Assembly: GCF_946479275.1 (NCBI RefSeq)
Contig: NZ_CAMLFE010000002.1
Span: forward strand, 124,001 to 188,000
Source: an uncultured Bartonella sp.
Lineage (GTDB): Bacteria > Pseudomonadota > Alphaproteobacteria > Rhizobiales > Rhizobiaceae
DNA: 64,000 nt
Direction of reading: 5' to 3'
The notes under the pieces were generated by a model. The model saw nothing but the letters and a program-made list of their open reading frames with translations. It was not told where the DNA came from and searched no databases. The position numbers and the translations under genes are program-made. Below, piece after piece: positions 54,998-64,000 of the stretch. The number at the start of each line of letters is the position of its first letter. Positions within the stretch are counted from its first letter, which is position 1.

Positions 54998-57367
54998 ATG
55001 ATCAGGTTTAAAAATGGCCCTTCAAGAATGACTGTTTGTCTGGTTATTCTTCTAAGCTTGTTGGTATTATTAGCGGGGCTCTATTTCACTTTTCTCGGGG
55101 GATATCTTATCTATCTCGGCAGCCGGACATGGTATTATCTGGCGCTCGGTATCCTGTTGCTTCTGTCGGGTTCGTTCATGATCCGGCTCAACCGTTTCAG
55201 TGTATGGATCTTCGCGTTTATCTATGTGATGAGCGCACTATGGTCTTATCATGAAGCGGGGTTCGATTACTGGCAGCAATTTTCCAATCTGTTTGCCTTA
55301 TCGGTGGCCTTTTTTCTTGTGTTGCTTGCCTATAGGCCGATGGCGCAAAAACAGGGGAAAATCGCAGGCTCCACTTCGCTCGTTTTGGCCGGTTTTGTAT
55401 TCGTCGGTATGGCTGCAACAATTGCCAGTTCGTTTATACCGAAAAATGTCATCCACGCGGCAGAAAAAGCCAAAGCCGCATTACCGGTGCAACCGGCTAA
55501 CCAACAAAAAGACTGGAAAAACTGGGGCAATGACGATCATGGCAGCCGCTTTGCAGCCCTTGACCAGATAACACCTGCCAATATCAAAAAACTTGATGTT
55601 GCATGGATTGCCCACACCGGTGACATTCCCCAAAGTAACGGCTCGGGGGCCGAAGACCAGAATACCCCGCTACAGATCGGCACCAATCTTTATGTTTGCA
55701 CAGCCTATGGCAAAGTGCTCTCATTCGATGTTGATAGCGGTAAACAGAACTGGATGTACGACCCTCATGGAACAGGACCGAATTGGCAACGTTGCCGTGG
55801 CTTGGGATATCATGAAGCACAGCCAATCAAAGGCATAAAAGTTGATAAGACCTGCAACGCGCAGCTGTTTTTGCCAACGGGAGATGCAAGGCTTATTGCA
55901 CTTGACGCGGAAACGGGAAAGCCTTGTGAAGAATTCGGGGATAAAGGCACTGTTGACCTTAAAGTAGGCATGGGTGAAGTCAAACCCGGTTATTACCAGC
56001 AAACATCGACACCGCTCGTTGCCGGTGACGTTGTCATTGTCGGCGGGCGCGTGGCCGACAATTTCTCGACAGACGAACCACCGGGGGTTGTCAGAGCCTA
56101 TGATGTAAAAGACGGCCGTCTTGTCTGGGCTTGGGATCCCGGCAATCCAGATATTCACGGACTTCCGCCGGAAGGACAAACCTATACACGTGGAACACCG
56201 AATGTCTGGGCGGCAATGTCATATGATGAAAAACTCGGGCTTGTCTATTTACCGACAGGAAATTCGACACCGGATTTCTGGGCTGGCTATCGCACAGCCG
56301 AAGACGATAAATACTCGTCTTCTGTTGTTGCGGTCGATGTGAAAACCGGCGAGGTACGTTGGCATTACCAATTTGTCCATCATGACATTTGGGACTTTGA
56401 TACGCCCGCACAACCTGTCCTGCTTGATGCACCCGATGATGATGGAAACATCGTACCGGCACTTGTTCAGGTCACCAAACAGGGAGAGGTCTTCCTGCTT
56501 AACCGTGAAACCGGCGAACCGATTGCTGATGTCGAAGAAAAACCGGTACCGCAGGGAGATGTTGCCGGTGAACGTTATTCGCCAACGCAGCGCTTCTCTG
56601 TCGGAATGCCGTCATTCGGCAATGCAACTTTAACGGAAGCCGATATGTGGGGAACCACGCCATTCGACAAGCTTCTATGCCGGATCGAATTTGCCAAAAT
56701 GCGTCATCAGGGGGTGTTCACTCCTCCGGGGCTTGATTATTCATTGCAGATGCCGGGGTCACTCGGTGGTATGAATTGGGGATCTGTCTCGATTGATCCG
56801 ACATTGAGCTATGTCTTCGTCAATGATATGAGGCTCGGCCTCGCCAATTATCTTGTAGAGCGCAAAGATATTCCCGAAAGTGCGTCCGGCATTGAAATGG
56901 GCATTGTACCCATGGCCGGAACACCCTTCGGTGCCATGCGCATGCGCTTCCTTTCGCCGCTTGGCGTCCCCTGTCAGAAGCCGCCTTTTGGCACAATGTC
57001 GGCAATTGATCTCAAAACCCGCAAAATTGTCTGGCAGGTTCCGGTTGGCACTGTCAGGGACACGGGGCCGCTCAATATCGCACTCGGCGTGCCTGTTCCG
57101 ATCGGAATGCCGACACTTGGTCCCTCTTTAGCAACACAATCCGGCCTTGTGTTCTTTGCCGGAACGCAGGATTTCTATTTGCGTGCGTTCGATAGCCGCA
57201 CAGGCAAAGAAATCTGGAAGTCACGTTTGCCTGTCGGCAGTCAAGGCGGCCCTATGACCTATATTTCGCCAAAAACTGGCAAACAATATATTGTCATTAC
57301 CGCAGGTGGTGCGCGTCAAAATCCGAAACGGGGTGATTATGTCATTGCCTATGCTTTGAAAGACTAG
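54998..57367 (+). CDS. gcd: Membrane-bound PQQ-dependent glucose dehydrogenase
   Basis: A 789-residue quinoprotein. About five N-terminal membrane helices (residues 11-150) are followed by a periplasmic eight-bladed PQQ propeller starting near WKNWGNDDHGSRF. Visible motifs are GEVRWHYQFVHHDIWDFD (His-His-Asp near 461-463) and SLGGMNWG. The usual reaction is periplasmic oxidation of glucose to gluconolactone with electrons to ubiquinone. Related quinate dehydrogenases share the plan, so the substrate is not certain. No PQQ synthesis genes are in the window. It is a single-gene unit beside a tRNA-Gly. Confidence 0.85.
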   Translation: MIRFKNGPSRMTVCLVILLSLLVLLAGLYFTFLGGYLIYLGSRTWYYLALGILLLLSGSFMIRLNRFSVWIFAFIYVMSALWSYHEAGFDYWQQFSNLFALSVAFFLVLLAYRPMAQKQGKIAGSTSLVLAGFVFVGMAATIASSFIPKNVIHAAEKAKAALPVQPANQQKDWKNWGNDDHGSRFAALDQITPANIKKLDVAWIAHTGDIPQSNGSGAEDQNTPLQIGTNLYVCTAYGKVLSFDVDSGKQNWMYDPHGTGPNWQRCRGLGYHEAQPIKGIKVDKTCNAQLFLPTGDARLIALDAETGKPCEEFGDKGTVDLKVGMGEVKPGYYQQTSTPLVAGDVVIVGGRVADNFSTDEPPGVVRAYDVKDGRLVWAWDPGNPDIHGLPPEGQTYTRGTPNVWAAMSYDEKLGLVYLPTGNSTPDFWAGYRTAEDDKYSSSVVAVDVKTGEVRWHYQFVHHDIWDFDTPAQPVLLDAPDDDGNIVPALVQVTKQGEVFLLNRETGEPIADVEEKPVPQGDVAGERYSPTQRFSVGMPSFGNATLTEADMWGTTPFDKLLCRIEFAKMRHQGVFTPPGLDYSLQMPGSLGGMNWGSVSIDPTLSYVFVNDMRLGLANYLVERKDIPESASGIEMGIVPMAGTPFGAMRMRFLSPLGVPCQKPPFGTMSAIDLKTRKIVWQVPVGTVRDTGPLNIALGVPVPIGMPTLGPSLATQSGLVFFAGTQDFYLRAFDSRTGKEIWKSRLPVGSQGGPMTYISPKTGKQYIVITAGGARQNPKRGDYVIAYALKD

Positions 57368-57441
57368 GCCTTAATAAAAACAAAAATTCCTGTTTCCCAA
57401 GCGTTAAAAAATGTCACCAACATTGGACCGAGTTCAAACTG

Positions 57442-57473
57442 GACCCGTCACTTTCATGTGGCGGGTCATTTTT
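57442..57473 (+). terminator. Terminator after gcd
   Basis: GACCCGTCAC and GTGGCGGGTC pair with one mismatch around TTTCAT and are followed by ATTTTTAA. Confidence 0.85.
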
Positions 57474-57860
57474 AATGTTTATCCGATAAATTTTCAAAAC
57501 TTAGAAATGAAACTATTAAAAAATAACACTTAAAATTACTAAAAATAATATCTTTATTATATATATTGATTTTCAATTTTTATTTTTATTATTATAAAAA
57601 ATTGTTTTTAAGCAACATTGATATAAATATTTTAATTTTATTTTTCATAAAGAAAAACAATATTCTTAAAACTCATCACGACACTGCAAACGTTTTGAAT
57701 ATATTCTAACGGCCTTAAAACGTCGCTGCGGTTAGAAATCAAATTGGCAAAAATTGCCGGAAAAAGAAAATTCTAATAAATAGCCCGCAGTTATTGCGGG
57801 CTTTTTGCATAGGGTAGCTTGTAAAATGCGCTTTCAATCAAGCTATTTCACGAAACCGCA
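57474..57860. other. AT-rich intergenic region after gcd
   Basis: About 390 bases, extremely AT-rich between 57480 and 57660, with no recognisable gene. The SleB-type hydrolase terminator lies at its right end. Confidence 0.6.
57782..57809. terminator. Terminator of the cell wall hydrolase gene
   Basis: AGCCCGCA and TTGCGGGCT pair around a four-base loop with a T-run on the plus side and AT-rich sequence on the minus side. It is downstream of the minus-strand hydrolase gene. Confidence 0.8.
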
Positions 57861-58895
57861 TCAGAACCTTTTGTTCTTATCCTGTTTTTGTAAAATAGCG
57901 CCAATTTCATCGACTTTTTCCTTCGATGGTGTAGGATAGCCAACGGTTGTTGAACCTGTTTGCGTATGGTCAACCGAACGGGTTGCAGGCTTCGGGGCAT
58001 AATTATAATGCGCATCGGCGACCATAACCTGTTTTGGAGCAGGAGTCGGTGCCGTTTGGAATGGTAGATCGGGTTCTGGAGCCTTTTCAACCGGCTTTGC
58101 ATGGAATACTGCCGGCTTTGCATCTGCTACAATCGTATTGGTTTGGTGAGTAGCTACGCTTTTGTGTGTTGAAAAAGGTTTGGCTTCAACCGGTACGGGT
58201 TGAGCCTGTGCAATCATCACTGGCTCGCTTGTCGGAGCTGTCTTGACCGGAAGTGCAGGTGCCGGTTCCGAAACCGCTTTTGGGGCTACCGGTTGGGCGC
58301 CTCGTCCCGGAGTCGTAAATTGGGGCGCTTTTCCGCTCTTTTCCTGTGCAAAAGCAAAAGCGACATCATAGGGCGCGTCATTGGTCGGAACTTGCAATTC
58401 GCCGTCACGCCCGCGCTTTTCATAAAATGCGTTGCCACCGGCAACTTGAACATAATGGATATTTTTATAAGGGAATGTCAGACCGGCGGTGTGAAAGAAC
58501 ATGGCATTCTTACTCTTTTTCGCCCGCTCGCCGCGTAATACCGCGTCAGCGGCTTCACCCGCTCTTGCCATCGCAGCAGGCTCGGTCATCGGTTTGGTCA
58601 AAACTCCGGGAGCAAATTGATTGGGCTGACCAACAACGCCGCAAATTGTCTTCGGATAAGCAGTCGAATTCACACGGTTCATGACGACGGTACCAACTGC
58701 AATCATACCATCACGACTTGAACGATTTGATTCAAAATACATTGCCCGCATCAGGCAAGTACGCTCTGTCAGGGGAAAAGAGGCCTGTTTATTGTTATTT
58801 TTATGCCCGAAACCGAAATGGGTCGATGCACAGCCTGTAACGATGAACGGTGCAAGCATGATTGCAGCGGTACTTGCCCAACGGAGTTTTTTCAT
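57861..58895 (-). CDS. SleB-type cell wall hydrolase, lipoprotein
   Basis: A 344-residue protein from ATG 58895 (MKKLRWAS); an ATG five codons upstream is possible. A lipobox VTGC puts the acylated Cys at residue 22. The Hydrolase_2 domain covers about residues 45-165, with CLMRAMYFESNRSSRDGMIAV, TVVMNRVNS and QPNQFAPGVL, a pattern of SleB/CwlJ-type hydrolases that cleave peptidoglycan. The C-terminal half is low-complexity, Pro/Ala/Lys-rich and unlikely to be folded. It probably remodels the wall from the membrane. Confidence 0.85.
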   Translation of the reverse strand: MKKLRWASTAAIMLAPFIVTGCASTHFGFGHKNNNKQASFPLTERTCLMRAMYFESNRSSRDGMIAVGTVVMNRVNSTAYPKTICGVVGQPNQFAPGVLTKPMTEPAAMARAGEAADAVLRGERAKKSKNAMFFHTAGLTFPYKNIHYVQVAGGNAFYEKRGRDGELQVPTNDAPYDVAFAFAQEKSGKAPQFTTPGRGAQPVAPKAVSEPAPALPVKTAPTSEPVMIAQAQPVPVEAKPFSTHKSVATHQTNTIVADAKPAVFHAKPVEKAPEPDLPFQTAPTPAPKQVMVADAHYNYAPKPATRSVDHTQTGSTTVGYPTPSKEKVDEIGAILQKQDKNKRF

Positions 58896-58910
58896 CTTAT
58901 CAAATACCAT

Positions 58911-59931
58911 TCTTAAGTTTCGTTTTCTTTCTCACCCTATAAAAACAAAGGCAAAAAAAGGCCAAATGAAGGCAGTGCTTTTTACACCTCCATTGCGATC
59001 CGGTTTATTGAACCAAAATCCCTGAAAATGACTATCGCTTTAAACCTTTTAAAATTAATTAACCGCGTTTTTGCGCCCCATGGACAACGGCAATGACCAA
59101 CATTGAAATCACAAATCCAAAACAACCCGACTGTATCCGGAATTAAAACATAACATGTTGTTTTTATTTGTCATTTTATAACTAATTTAACAGCAACATA
59201 CGTTCACATCATCTGCTTGAAGGTCATTTCCTGCGAGTTTGTCACTGCGGTTCTTCACCAATTGTTAACGCTAAACCGACAAATTGTTCAAAACGTCTGA
59301 TTTTTTCTCAAAAAGCGGCCACAGAATTCCTCAAACGATAATGTCAGACAGCAATTTTACCGATTGCTTTAGCTAGGTTTTAGAGCTCTCCACGCGGATA
59401 TTTCTTTTCATTTTTTCTTTAGATTTTTCGACTTTTCCTACTTTCCCTTTATTGGCGTTCTGCGCATTCGCGTTGTTGTCTTTAATTTGCTTTCCCTGTT
59501 TTGAGCCGGCAATTCCGCTTTTTATTTCCTCATTTGTTACCGGAAAACACTTTATCCGGTGTTTGTCTGAAGCGCGTTTATTGCCTGATCCGGACGTTTG
59601 GAAAAACTTCGATTGCGTGTGAGAAAAAATGTTTTTTAAAGAAAAGACATAAAAAGCCGTGTCTATTATAACAAACACGCCTACGTATTTTGACGGTCGA
59701 ACGCGCGGACAAGTGTCGAAGCGCTCCCCTAATTAAGAAAATGAACATCTTACTGGCAGAACACCCATTCTAAAATGAGGGCTAGCTATTATTGTTACTG
59801 AAAAAGAGTGTTCCTGCTTCATCAAACAATAAAGCGTCATAGCACTGGGATTTCATTGCAACGGGACGCAAGCGTTTTAGGGGCGTCACTATGCCACGTT
59901 TCCCGAACGAAATGCTCCGTTATGTCAGATA
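58911..59931. other. Intergenic, no convincing gene
   Basis: About one kilobase between the hydrolase and phoU. A minus-strand frame at 59373-59678 would give a 101-residue Lys/Asn-rich protein from a GTG without a ribosome binding site, and I do not support it. I see no phoB or other pho gene here and no RNA gene. Confidence 0.5.
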
Positions 59932-60654
59932 TTATTTTGCAGTTTTTCCGTCAGCACCAACCTTATAGGTGGTGTCATCGCGCGGGCGATCCGTGCTCAA
60001 ATAAGTACCGGTCATGATATAGTGCAATGTCTCTGCAATATTGGTTGCGTGATCGCCGATACGCTCGATATTTTTGGCGCAAAACAATAAATGCGTGCAA
60101 GCTGTAATATTGCGCGGATCTTCCATCATATAAGTGAGGAGCTCGCGAAACAGCGACGTATACATAGCGTCAATTTCTTCATCCCTGTTACGCACGGCAT
60201 CAATCCGTTCAAGCGAGCGGCTGGCATAGGCGTCCAGCACTTCCTTGAGCTGGTTGAGCGTTAGTGTCGCGAATGATTGCAGGCCATGATATAAGCTTGC
60301 CGGTTGCCGGCTTTCGACAATAGCGGCCGCCCTTTTTGCAATGTTTTTGCCCATATCGCCAACGCGTTCCAGATCGGCAGCGATGCGCATAGCACCGATA
60401 ATTTCGCGCAAATCCACCGCCATTGGCTGACGTTTGGCAATAATTGCCACCGACTTTTCGTCAATTTCGCGTTCGGTTTCATCAAGAAACATGTCATCGG
60501 AAATGACTTTTTTAGCGAGCTTCAGATCATTATTCACGACAGCATTGACTGCTTCTTCGATCATCTCGCTGGCAAAAGTTCCCATTTTCGCAATTTTTGC
60601 TTCAAGGTAGCCCAACTCCTCATCGAATGAACGGACGGTATGATTTATTGGCAT
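59932..60654 (-). CDS. phoU: Phosphate uptake regulator PhoU
   Basis: A 240-residue helical protein with two PhoU repeats: the first (FASEMIEEAVNAVVNNDLKLAKKVI) and the second (YASRSLERIDAVRNRDEEIDAMYTSLFREL). The VDLREIIGAMRIAADLERVGDMGKNIAKRA signature is present. PhoU links the Pst transporter to PhoR/PhoB signalling. It is the last gene of the pst operon here, 17 bases after pstB. Confidence 0.95.
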   Translation of the reverse strand: MPINHTVRSFDEELGYLEAKIAKMGTFASEMIEEAVNAVVNNDLKLAKKVISDDMFLDETEREIDEKSVAIIAKRQPMAVDLREIIGAMRIAADLERVGDMGKNIAKRAAAIVESRQPASLYHGLQSFATLTLNQLKEVLDAYASRSLERIDAVRNRDEEIDAMYTSLFRELLTYMMEDPRNITACTHLLFCAKNIERIGDHATNIAETLHYIMTGTYLSTDRPRDDTTYKVGADGKTAK

Positions 60655-60671
60655 AAGCGTGCTCCCTGAAT

Positions 60672-61430
60672 TTAACCGAAACGACCGGTAATATAATCTT
60701 GTGTACGTTGCTCTTTTGGCGATGTGAACATCATCTCGGTTTCGCCTACTTCAACGAGATCTCCCAAATGGAACATCGCCGTATATTGCGAAACGCGTGC
60801 AGCCTGCTGCATTGAATGGGTAACGATAACAATTGTAAAATTCTGGCGCAAATCATCAATCAATTCTTCAATGCGGGCCGTTGCAATCGGGTCGAGTGCA
60901 GAACATGGTTCATCCATCAAGATCACTTCCGGACTGACCGCAATGGCGCGTGCAATGCACAAGCGTTGCTGTTGGCCACCTGAAAGACCGGTTCCGGCAT
61001 CGTTCAACCGGTCTTTTACCTCATCGAATAAACCGGCCTTGACAAGGCTTTGCTCAACAATCGCATCAAGCTCCTTGCGTGATTTGGCAAGTCCATGAAT
61101 ACGCGGCCCATAAGCGACATTCTCGTATATGGACTTCGGGAAAGGATTGGGCTTTTGAAAGACCATACCGACACGGGCACGCAATTCGACAACGTCAATG
61201 TCGGGATCATAAATATCCTGCCCGTCAAGAGTGATAAGGCCGGTGACTTTTGCCCCGTCAATTGTATCATTCATACGATTGAGACAACGCAGGAACGTTG
61301 ACTTCCCGCAACCGGACGGACCAATCAATGCCATAACCTGATGTTCGGGAATATCAAGGCTGACACCATGCAAAGCTTCTTTGGCGCCATAAAACACTTT
61401 GACATCCTGACCACGCATCTTGATTTTCAT
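60672..61430 (-). CDS. pstB: Phosphate ABC transporter ATP-binding protein PstB
   Basis: A 252-residue ATPase with Walker [10 protein letters not shown] (about residues 37-45), signature LSGGQQQRL, Walker [13 protein letters not shown] and the switch His in [13 protein letters not shown]. It drives the PstCA permease. It is located 68 bases after pstA in the pst operon. Confidence 0.97.
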   Translation of the reverse strand: MKIKMRGQDVKVFYGAKEALHGVSLDIPEHQVMALIGPSGCGKSTFLRCLNRMNDTIDGAKVTGLITLDGQDIYDPDIDVVELRARVGMVFQKPNPFPKSIYENVAYGPRIHGLAKSRKELDAIVEQSLVKAGLFDEVKDRLNDAGTGLSGGQQQRLCIARAIAVSPEVILMDEPCSALDPIATARIEELIDDLRQNFTIVIVTHSMQQAARVSQYTAMFHLGDLVEVGETEMMFTSPKEQRTQDYITGRFG

Positions 61431-61498
61431 TATCGACCTAATCCTATTTCGTCTTGAGCCAGAACAGGCTCGCTAAATCAATATGTTCAACGTTTATT

Positions 61499-62791
61499 CT
61501 ACCAGCGCCGTTCAAATTTACGGCGCAGCAATACGGCGGCTATATTCATGATAGCGAGAAACGCCATCAAAATAATGATCGCCCCGAATGTACGTTCATT
61601 AAAGGCGCGTTCCGGTTCATTTGCCCACATATAAATTTGCACCGGCAAAGCTGTTGCCGGTTCCATCGGGGTTGCCGGATAATTTGCAACAAAAGCAACC
61701 ATGCCGATCAGCAAAAGCGGCGCTGTCTCCCCCAAAGCCCTAGCAAGTCCGAGAATTGTACCGGTAAGAATTCCAGGCAAAGCAAGCGGCAAAACATGAC
61801 CAAAAATGGTTTGCGTTTTTGATGCTCCAAGCCCCAACGCCGCATCCCGAATTGAAGGCGGAACCGCCCGCAAAGCAGCACGCGTTGCAATAATGATGGT
61901 TGGCAGCGTCATGAGCGTTAATACGAGACCTCCGACGATTGACGAAGCGCGCGGCAGATGCAGAAAATTGATAAAGATGGAAAGCCCCAGCAAGCCGAAA
62001 ACAATAGAGGGAACAGCCGCAAGATTATTGATGTTGACTTCTATGATATCATTGAATTTGCTGCGGCGGGCAAATTCTTCAAGATAAATGGCTGTTGCAA
62101 CCCCGATTGGCAAAGACAATATCAACACAATAGCCATCATATAAGCCGAACCGATAATCGCAACGCCAAGTCCGGAAGTTTCCGGACGACTTGAGGCCCC
62201 GAATGTAAAGAGTCCTTTATTGTAGGCTTTATGAAGCGTGCCATCGGAAGCGAGTTTTTCCATCCACCCGATCTGGCGATTGGTGACTTTACGATTTTGT
62301 TCTGGAACAGATAGGTCGATTTGCCCTTTGAAAGCAGAATCTATATCGGCCGCGGCTAACACATCAATAGTGCGGGTTTTACCGATATAATCGGGATGCT
62401 CGATAAGAAGCTCACGTATTTCGACACGCACGCCGCCAGAAATCATACGATTGAGTTCGCGCATTGCAGGATGATCATTTTTATCGATACCGAGTTTTTC
62501 AGCAAGAGCGTTGCGCACAAGAAGCGGATAATTTGCAGTAATAAGAACTTTGGGATTTGTGAGCCGCTCGCCTTTCGGGTCGATAATGTGTTCATCGAAA
62601 TAGACAGGCAAGGTCATTGTTGTCTGCTGAAACGCACTCACCCCCTGAGAGATAATAGACCACAAAAGAATAACGAGAAATAAAAGCCCCACACCGATTG
62701 CTAAAAGCCCATAGGCACGAAAGCGTCGTTCCGCCCGATAACGGCGCTTCAGCCCGATGTCGCGTCTTGGCGTTTGAACAACGTTACTCAT
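61499..62791 (-). CDS. pstA: Phosphate ABC transporter permease PstA
   Basis: A 430-residue membrane protein, longer than the E. coli form. One N-terminal helix (YGLLAIGVGLLFLVILLWSI) is followed by a periplasmic region of about 140 residues and then the permease core with the ABC loop (DAALGLGASKTQTIFGHVLPLA). The enlarged periplasmic insertion is common in Alphaproteobacteria. The start overlaps the pstC stop (ATGA). Confidence 0.95.
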   Translation of the reverse strand: MSNVVQTPRRDIGLKRRYRAERRFRAYGLLAIGVGLLFLVILLWSIISQGVSAFQQTTMTLPVYFDEHIIDPKGERLTNPKVLITANYPLLVRNALAEKLGIDKNDHPAMRELNRMISGGVRVEIRELLIEHPDYIGKTRTIDVLAAADIDSAFKGQIDLSVPEQNRKVTNRQIGWMEKLASDGTLHKAYNKGLFTFGASSRPETSGLGVAIIGSAYMMAIVLILSLPIGVATAIYLEEFARRSKFNDIIEVNINNLAAVPSIVFGLLGLSIFINFLHLPRASSIVGGLVLTLMTLPTIIIATRAALRAVPPSIRDAALGLGASKTQTIFGHVLPLALPGILTGTILGLARALGETAPLLLIGMVAFVANYPATPMEPATALPVQIYMWANEPERAFNERTFGAIIILMAFLAIMNIAAVLLRRKFERRW

Positions 62792-64000
62792 TCATATTGT
62801 TCCCTATATTTACGCACGACATAAAGCGCAAAAACATTCATTAAAAGTGTCAGTACAAAAAGCGTCATACCGAGCGCAAATGCAACCAATGTCTGCGGCG
62901 AATTGAATTCAAGGTCACCGGTTAGCTGATTGACGATTTTTACTGTTATTGTTGTCATTGCCTCGAACGGATTGAGTGTCAGATTTGCAGCAACACCGGC
63001 TGCAAGAACGACAATCATCGTCTCGCCGATAGCACGCGATGCGGTGAGCAACACTGCACCCACAATTCCTGGTAAAGCTGCCGGAAGAATAACTTTTTTG
63101 ATGGTTTCCGACTGTGTGGCTCCAAGCCCGTATGAACCATCACGCAAAGCCTGTGGTACCGCCGAAATAATATCGTCGGAAAGCGAAGAGACAAAAGGTA
63201 TCAGCATAATCCCCATGACAAGGCCGGCTGTCAAAACGCTCTGTGACATAATGAAGCCTTGCCCGCCTGCAATAGCAATTGAAAGATCACGTAAAAACGG
63301 CCCGACAGTAACCAGAGCGAAAAACCCGTAAACAATTGTCGGAATACCGGCCAGAACTTCCAATAGCGGCTTGATAATTGCCCGCATACGACGGGAAGCA
63401 TATTCCGACATATAAATTGCGGCAAAAAGCCCGACAGGAACAGCGAAGATCATCGAAACCAATGCAATATAGAGCGTGCCGGCCAAAAGCGGCAGCAAAC
63501 CGAATTGTCCAACAGTAGCCGCCGAGCCACTTGCACTAAAACGCGGATCCCAAACAGTACCGAAAAAGAAATTCGACAACGGCACAACTTTGAAAAAACT
63601 GATTGTTTGGAAAAGCATCGAAAAGAAAATGCCGACGGTTGCAAGAATTGCAACGATAGAGGCGATAACAAGGCCGGCAAAGACCATCTTTTCAACTTTG
63701 TTGCGGGCGCGTTTTTTCTCTCCCACACCACGAATACCACAAAACAGGCCAACAATTGCAATAATCAATGTGATAATCAAACAATAGAAATGGGACTTCG
63801 TTGCCCCTTTATACCATTCCATAGCAACTGGAATGAGACTATCCGCACCTTCACTTGGCAGCATAATGCCTTTTTTTGCCATATCGGTACGTATTTTTTC
63901 ATAAGTGAGTGAAGACAACGAATTATCACGATCAAAATCGGCAATATTGGCTTGAGCGACTGAAAAAGCATGAGTGAGACTATCAACAGTGCTTAATGCC
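62788..64000 (-). CDS. pstC: Phosphate ABC transporter permease PstC, 5' end outside the window
   Basis: At least 403 codons are present, and the frame stays open to the window edge upstream of the TTG at 63918, so that TTG is not the true start. The sequence from the edge (ALSTVDSLTHAFSVAQANI) continues the long N-terminal extension of Rhizobiales PstC. Membrane helices and the cytoplasmic loop (DGSYGLGATQSETIKKVILP) are typical of a Pst permease. The N-terminal residues and the upstream pstS are missing from the window. Confidence 0.92.
   Translation of the reverse strand, partial: ALSTVDSLTHAFSVAQANIADFDRDNSLSSLTYEKIRTDMAKKGIMLPSEGADSLIPVAMEWYKGATKSHFYCLIITLIIAIVGLFCGIRGVGEKKRARNKVEKMVFAGLVIASIVAILATVGIFFSMLFQTISFFKVVPLSNFFFGTVWDPRFSASGSAATVGQFGLLPLLAGTLYIALVSMIFAVPVGLFAAIYMSEYASRRMRAIIKPLLEVLAGIPTIVYGFFALVTVGPFLRDLSIAIAGGQGFIMSQSVLTAGLVMGIMLIPFVSSLSDDIISAVPQALRDGSYGLGATQSETIKKVILPAALPGIVGAVLLTASRAIGETMIVVLAAGVAANLTLNPFEAMTTITVKIVNQLTGDLEFNSPQTLVAFALGMTLFVLTLLMNVFALYVVRKYREQYE

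Noticed and set aside
59373..59678. Minus-strand Lys/Asn-rich frame of 101 residues
   Set aside because: It starts at GTG without a ribosome binding site, has no conserved pattern and biased composition, and lies in an AT-rich gap.
1..64000. CRISPR arrays, insertion sequences or a replication origin
   Set aside because: I saw no regularly spaced repeats, no transposase gene and no DnaA-box cluster in the window.

Overview
The window looks like chromosomal DNA of an alphaproteobacterium of the Hyphomicrobiales (Rhizobiales), most likely near the Bartonellaceae/Brucellaceae. The main clues are two tandem Omp25/Omp31-type beta-barrel proteins, the cluster pmbA-cysQ-DUF4170-acyltransferase-waaA-lpxK-DUF2093-mutL, a SAM-II riboswitch ahead of metZ, a PstC with a long N-terminus and a MutL carrying its own endonuclease motif. 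Base composition is moderate to AT-rich. A gut-associated, Bartonella apis-like organism would fit, but the genus is an inference.

Layout. (1) 1-6.5 kb is a phage-derived block: head closure protein (cut by the window start), P27-type small terminase, large terminase, tape measure protein, a tail protein and two small genes. It ends at a tRNA-Thr(CGT) whose 3' end faces the block, as at a tRNA attachment site. Portal, protease and capsid genes are absent between terminase and tape measure, so this is probably a remnant. (2) 6.7-10.2 kb holds a membrane protein of unknown role, a group III truncated haemoglobin, slyX, a small membrane protein and msrA. (3) 10.2-22.6 kb is a nitrate respiration island: a Crp/Fnr regulator lacking FNR cysteines, divergent from narK1-narK2-narGHJI-ppiC-moaA. 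A perfect FNR-type box lies 32 bp (centre to centre) from a -10 element. (4) 23-31.3 kb carries a 2-hydroxyacid dehydrogenase, M29 aminopeptidase, a predicted small RNA, mutM, an M20 peptidase, an RNase D-like exonuclease and the two omp genes; the second omp has another perfect FNR-type box upstream. (5) 31.5-42.9 kb carries ileS, a lipoprotein, an aldo/keto reductase, tadA, an rluB-like pseudouridine synthase with a very long basic tail, rsmD and two M16 peptidases. (6) 43.3-53.1 kb is the lipid A/Kdo envelope cluster followed by mutL and metZ. (7) 53.4-59 kb carries the dCTP deaminase, tRNA-Gly(CCC), a membrane PQQ glucose dehydrogenase between AT-rich flanks and a SleB-type cell wall hydrolase. 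(8) 59.9-64 kb is phoU-pstB-pstA-pstC on the minus strand, with pstC running off the window.

The genes work together most visibly in the nitrate island (uptake, reductase subunits, assembly chaperone, molybdenum cofactor synthesis), the lipid A cluster (lipid A 4'-kinase and Kdo transferase) and the phosphate uptake operon. I found no clearly undescribed multi-gene system. The best leads are a SAM-II riboswitch with a large hairpin insertion, the FNR-type box ahead of one porin-like gene, a small RNA candidate with a good promoter and terminator, and the phage remnant with its unknown 134-residue gene beside the tRNA.
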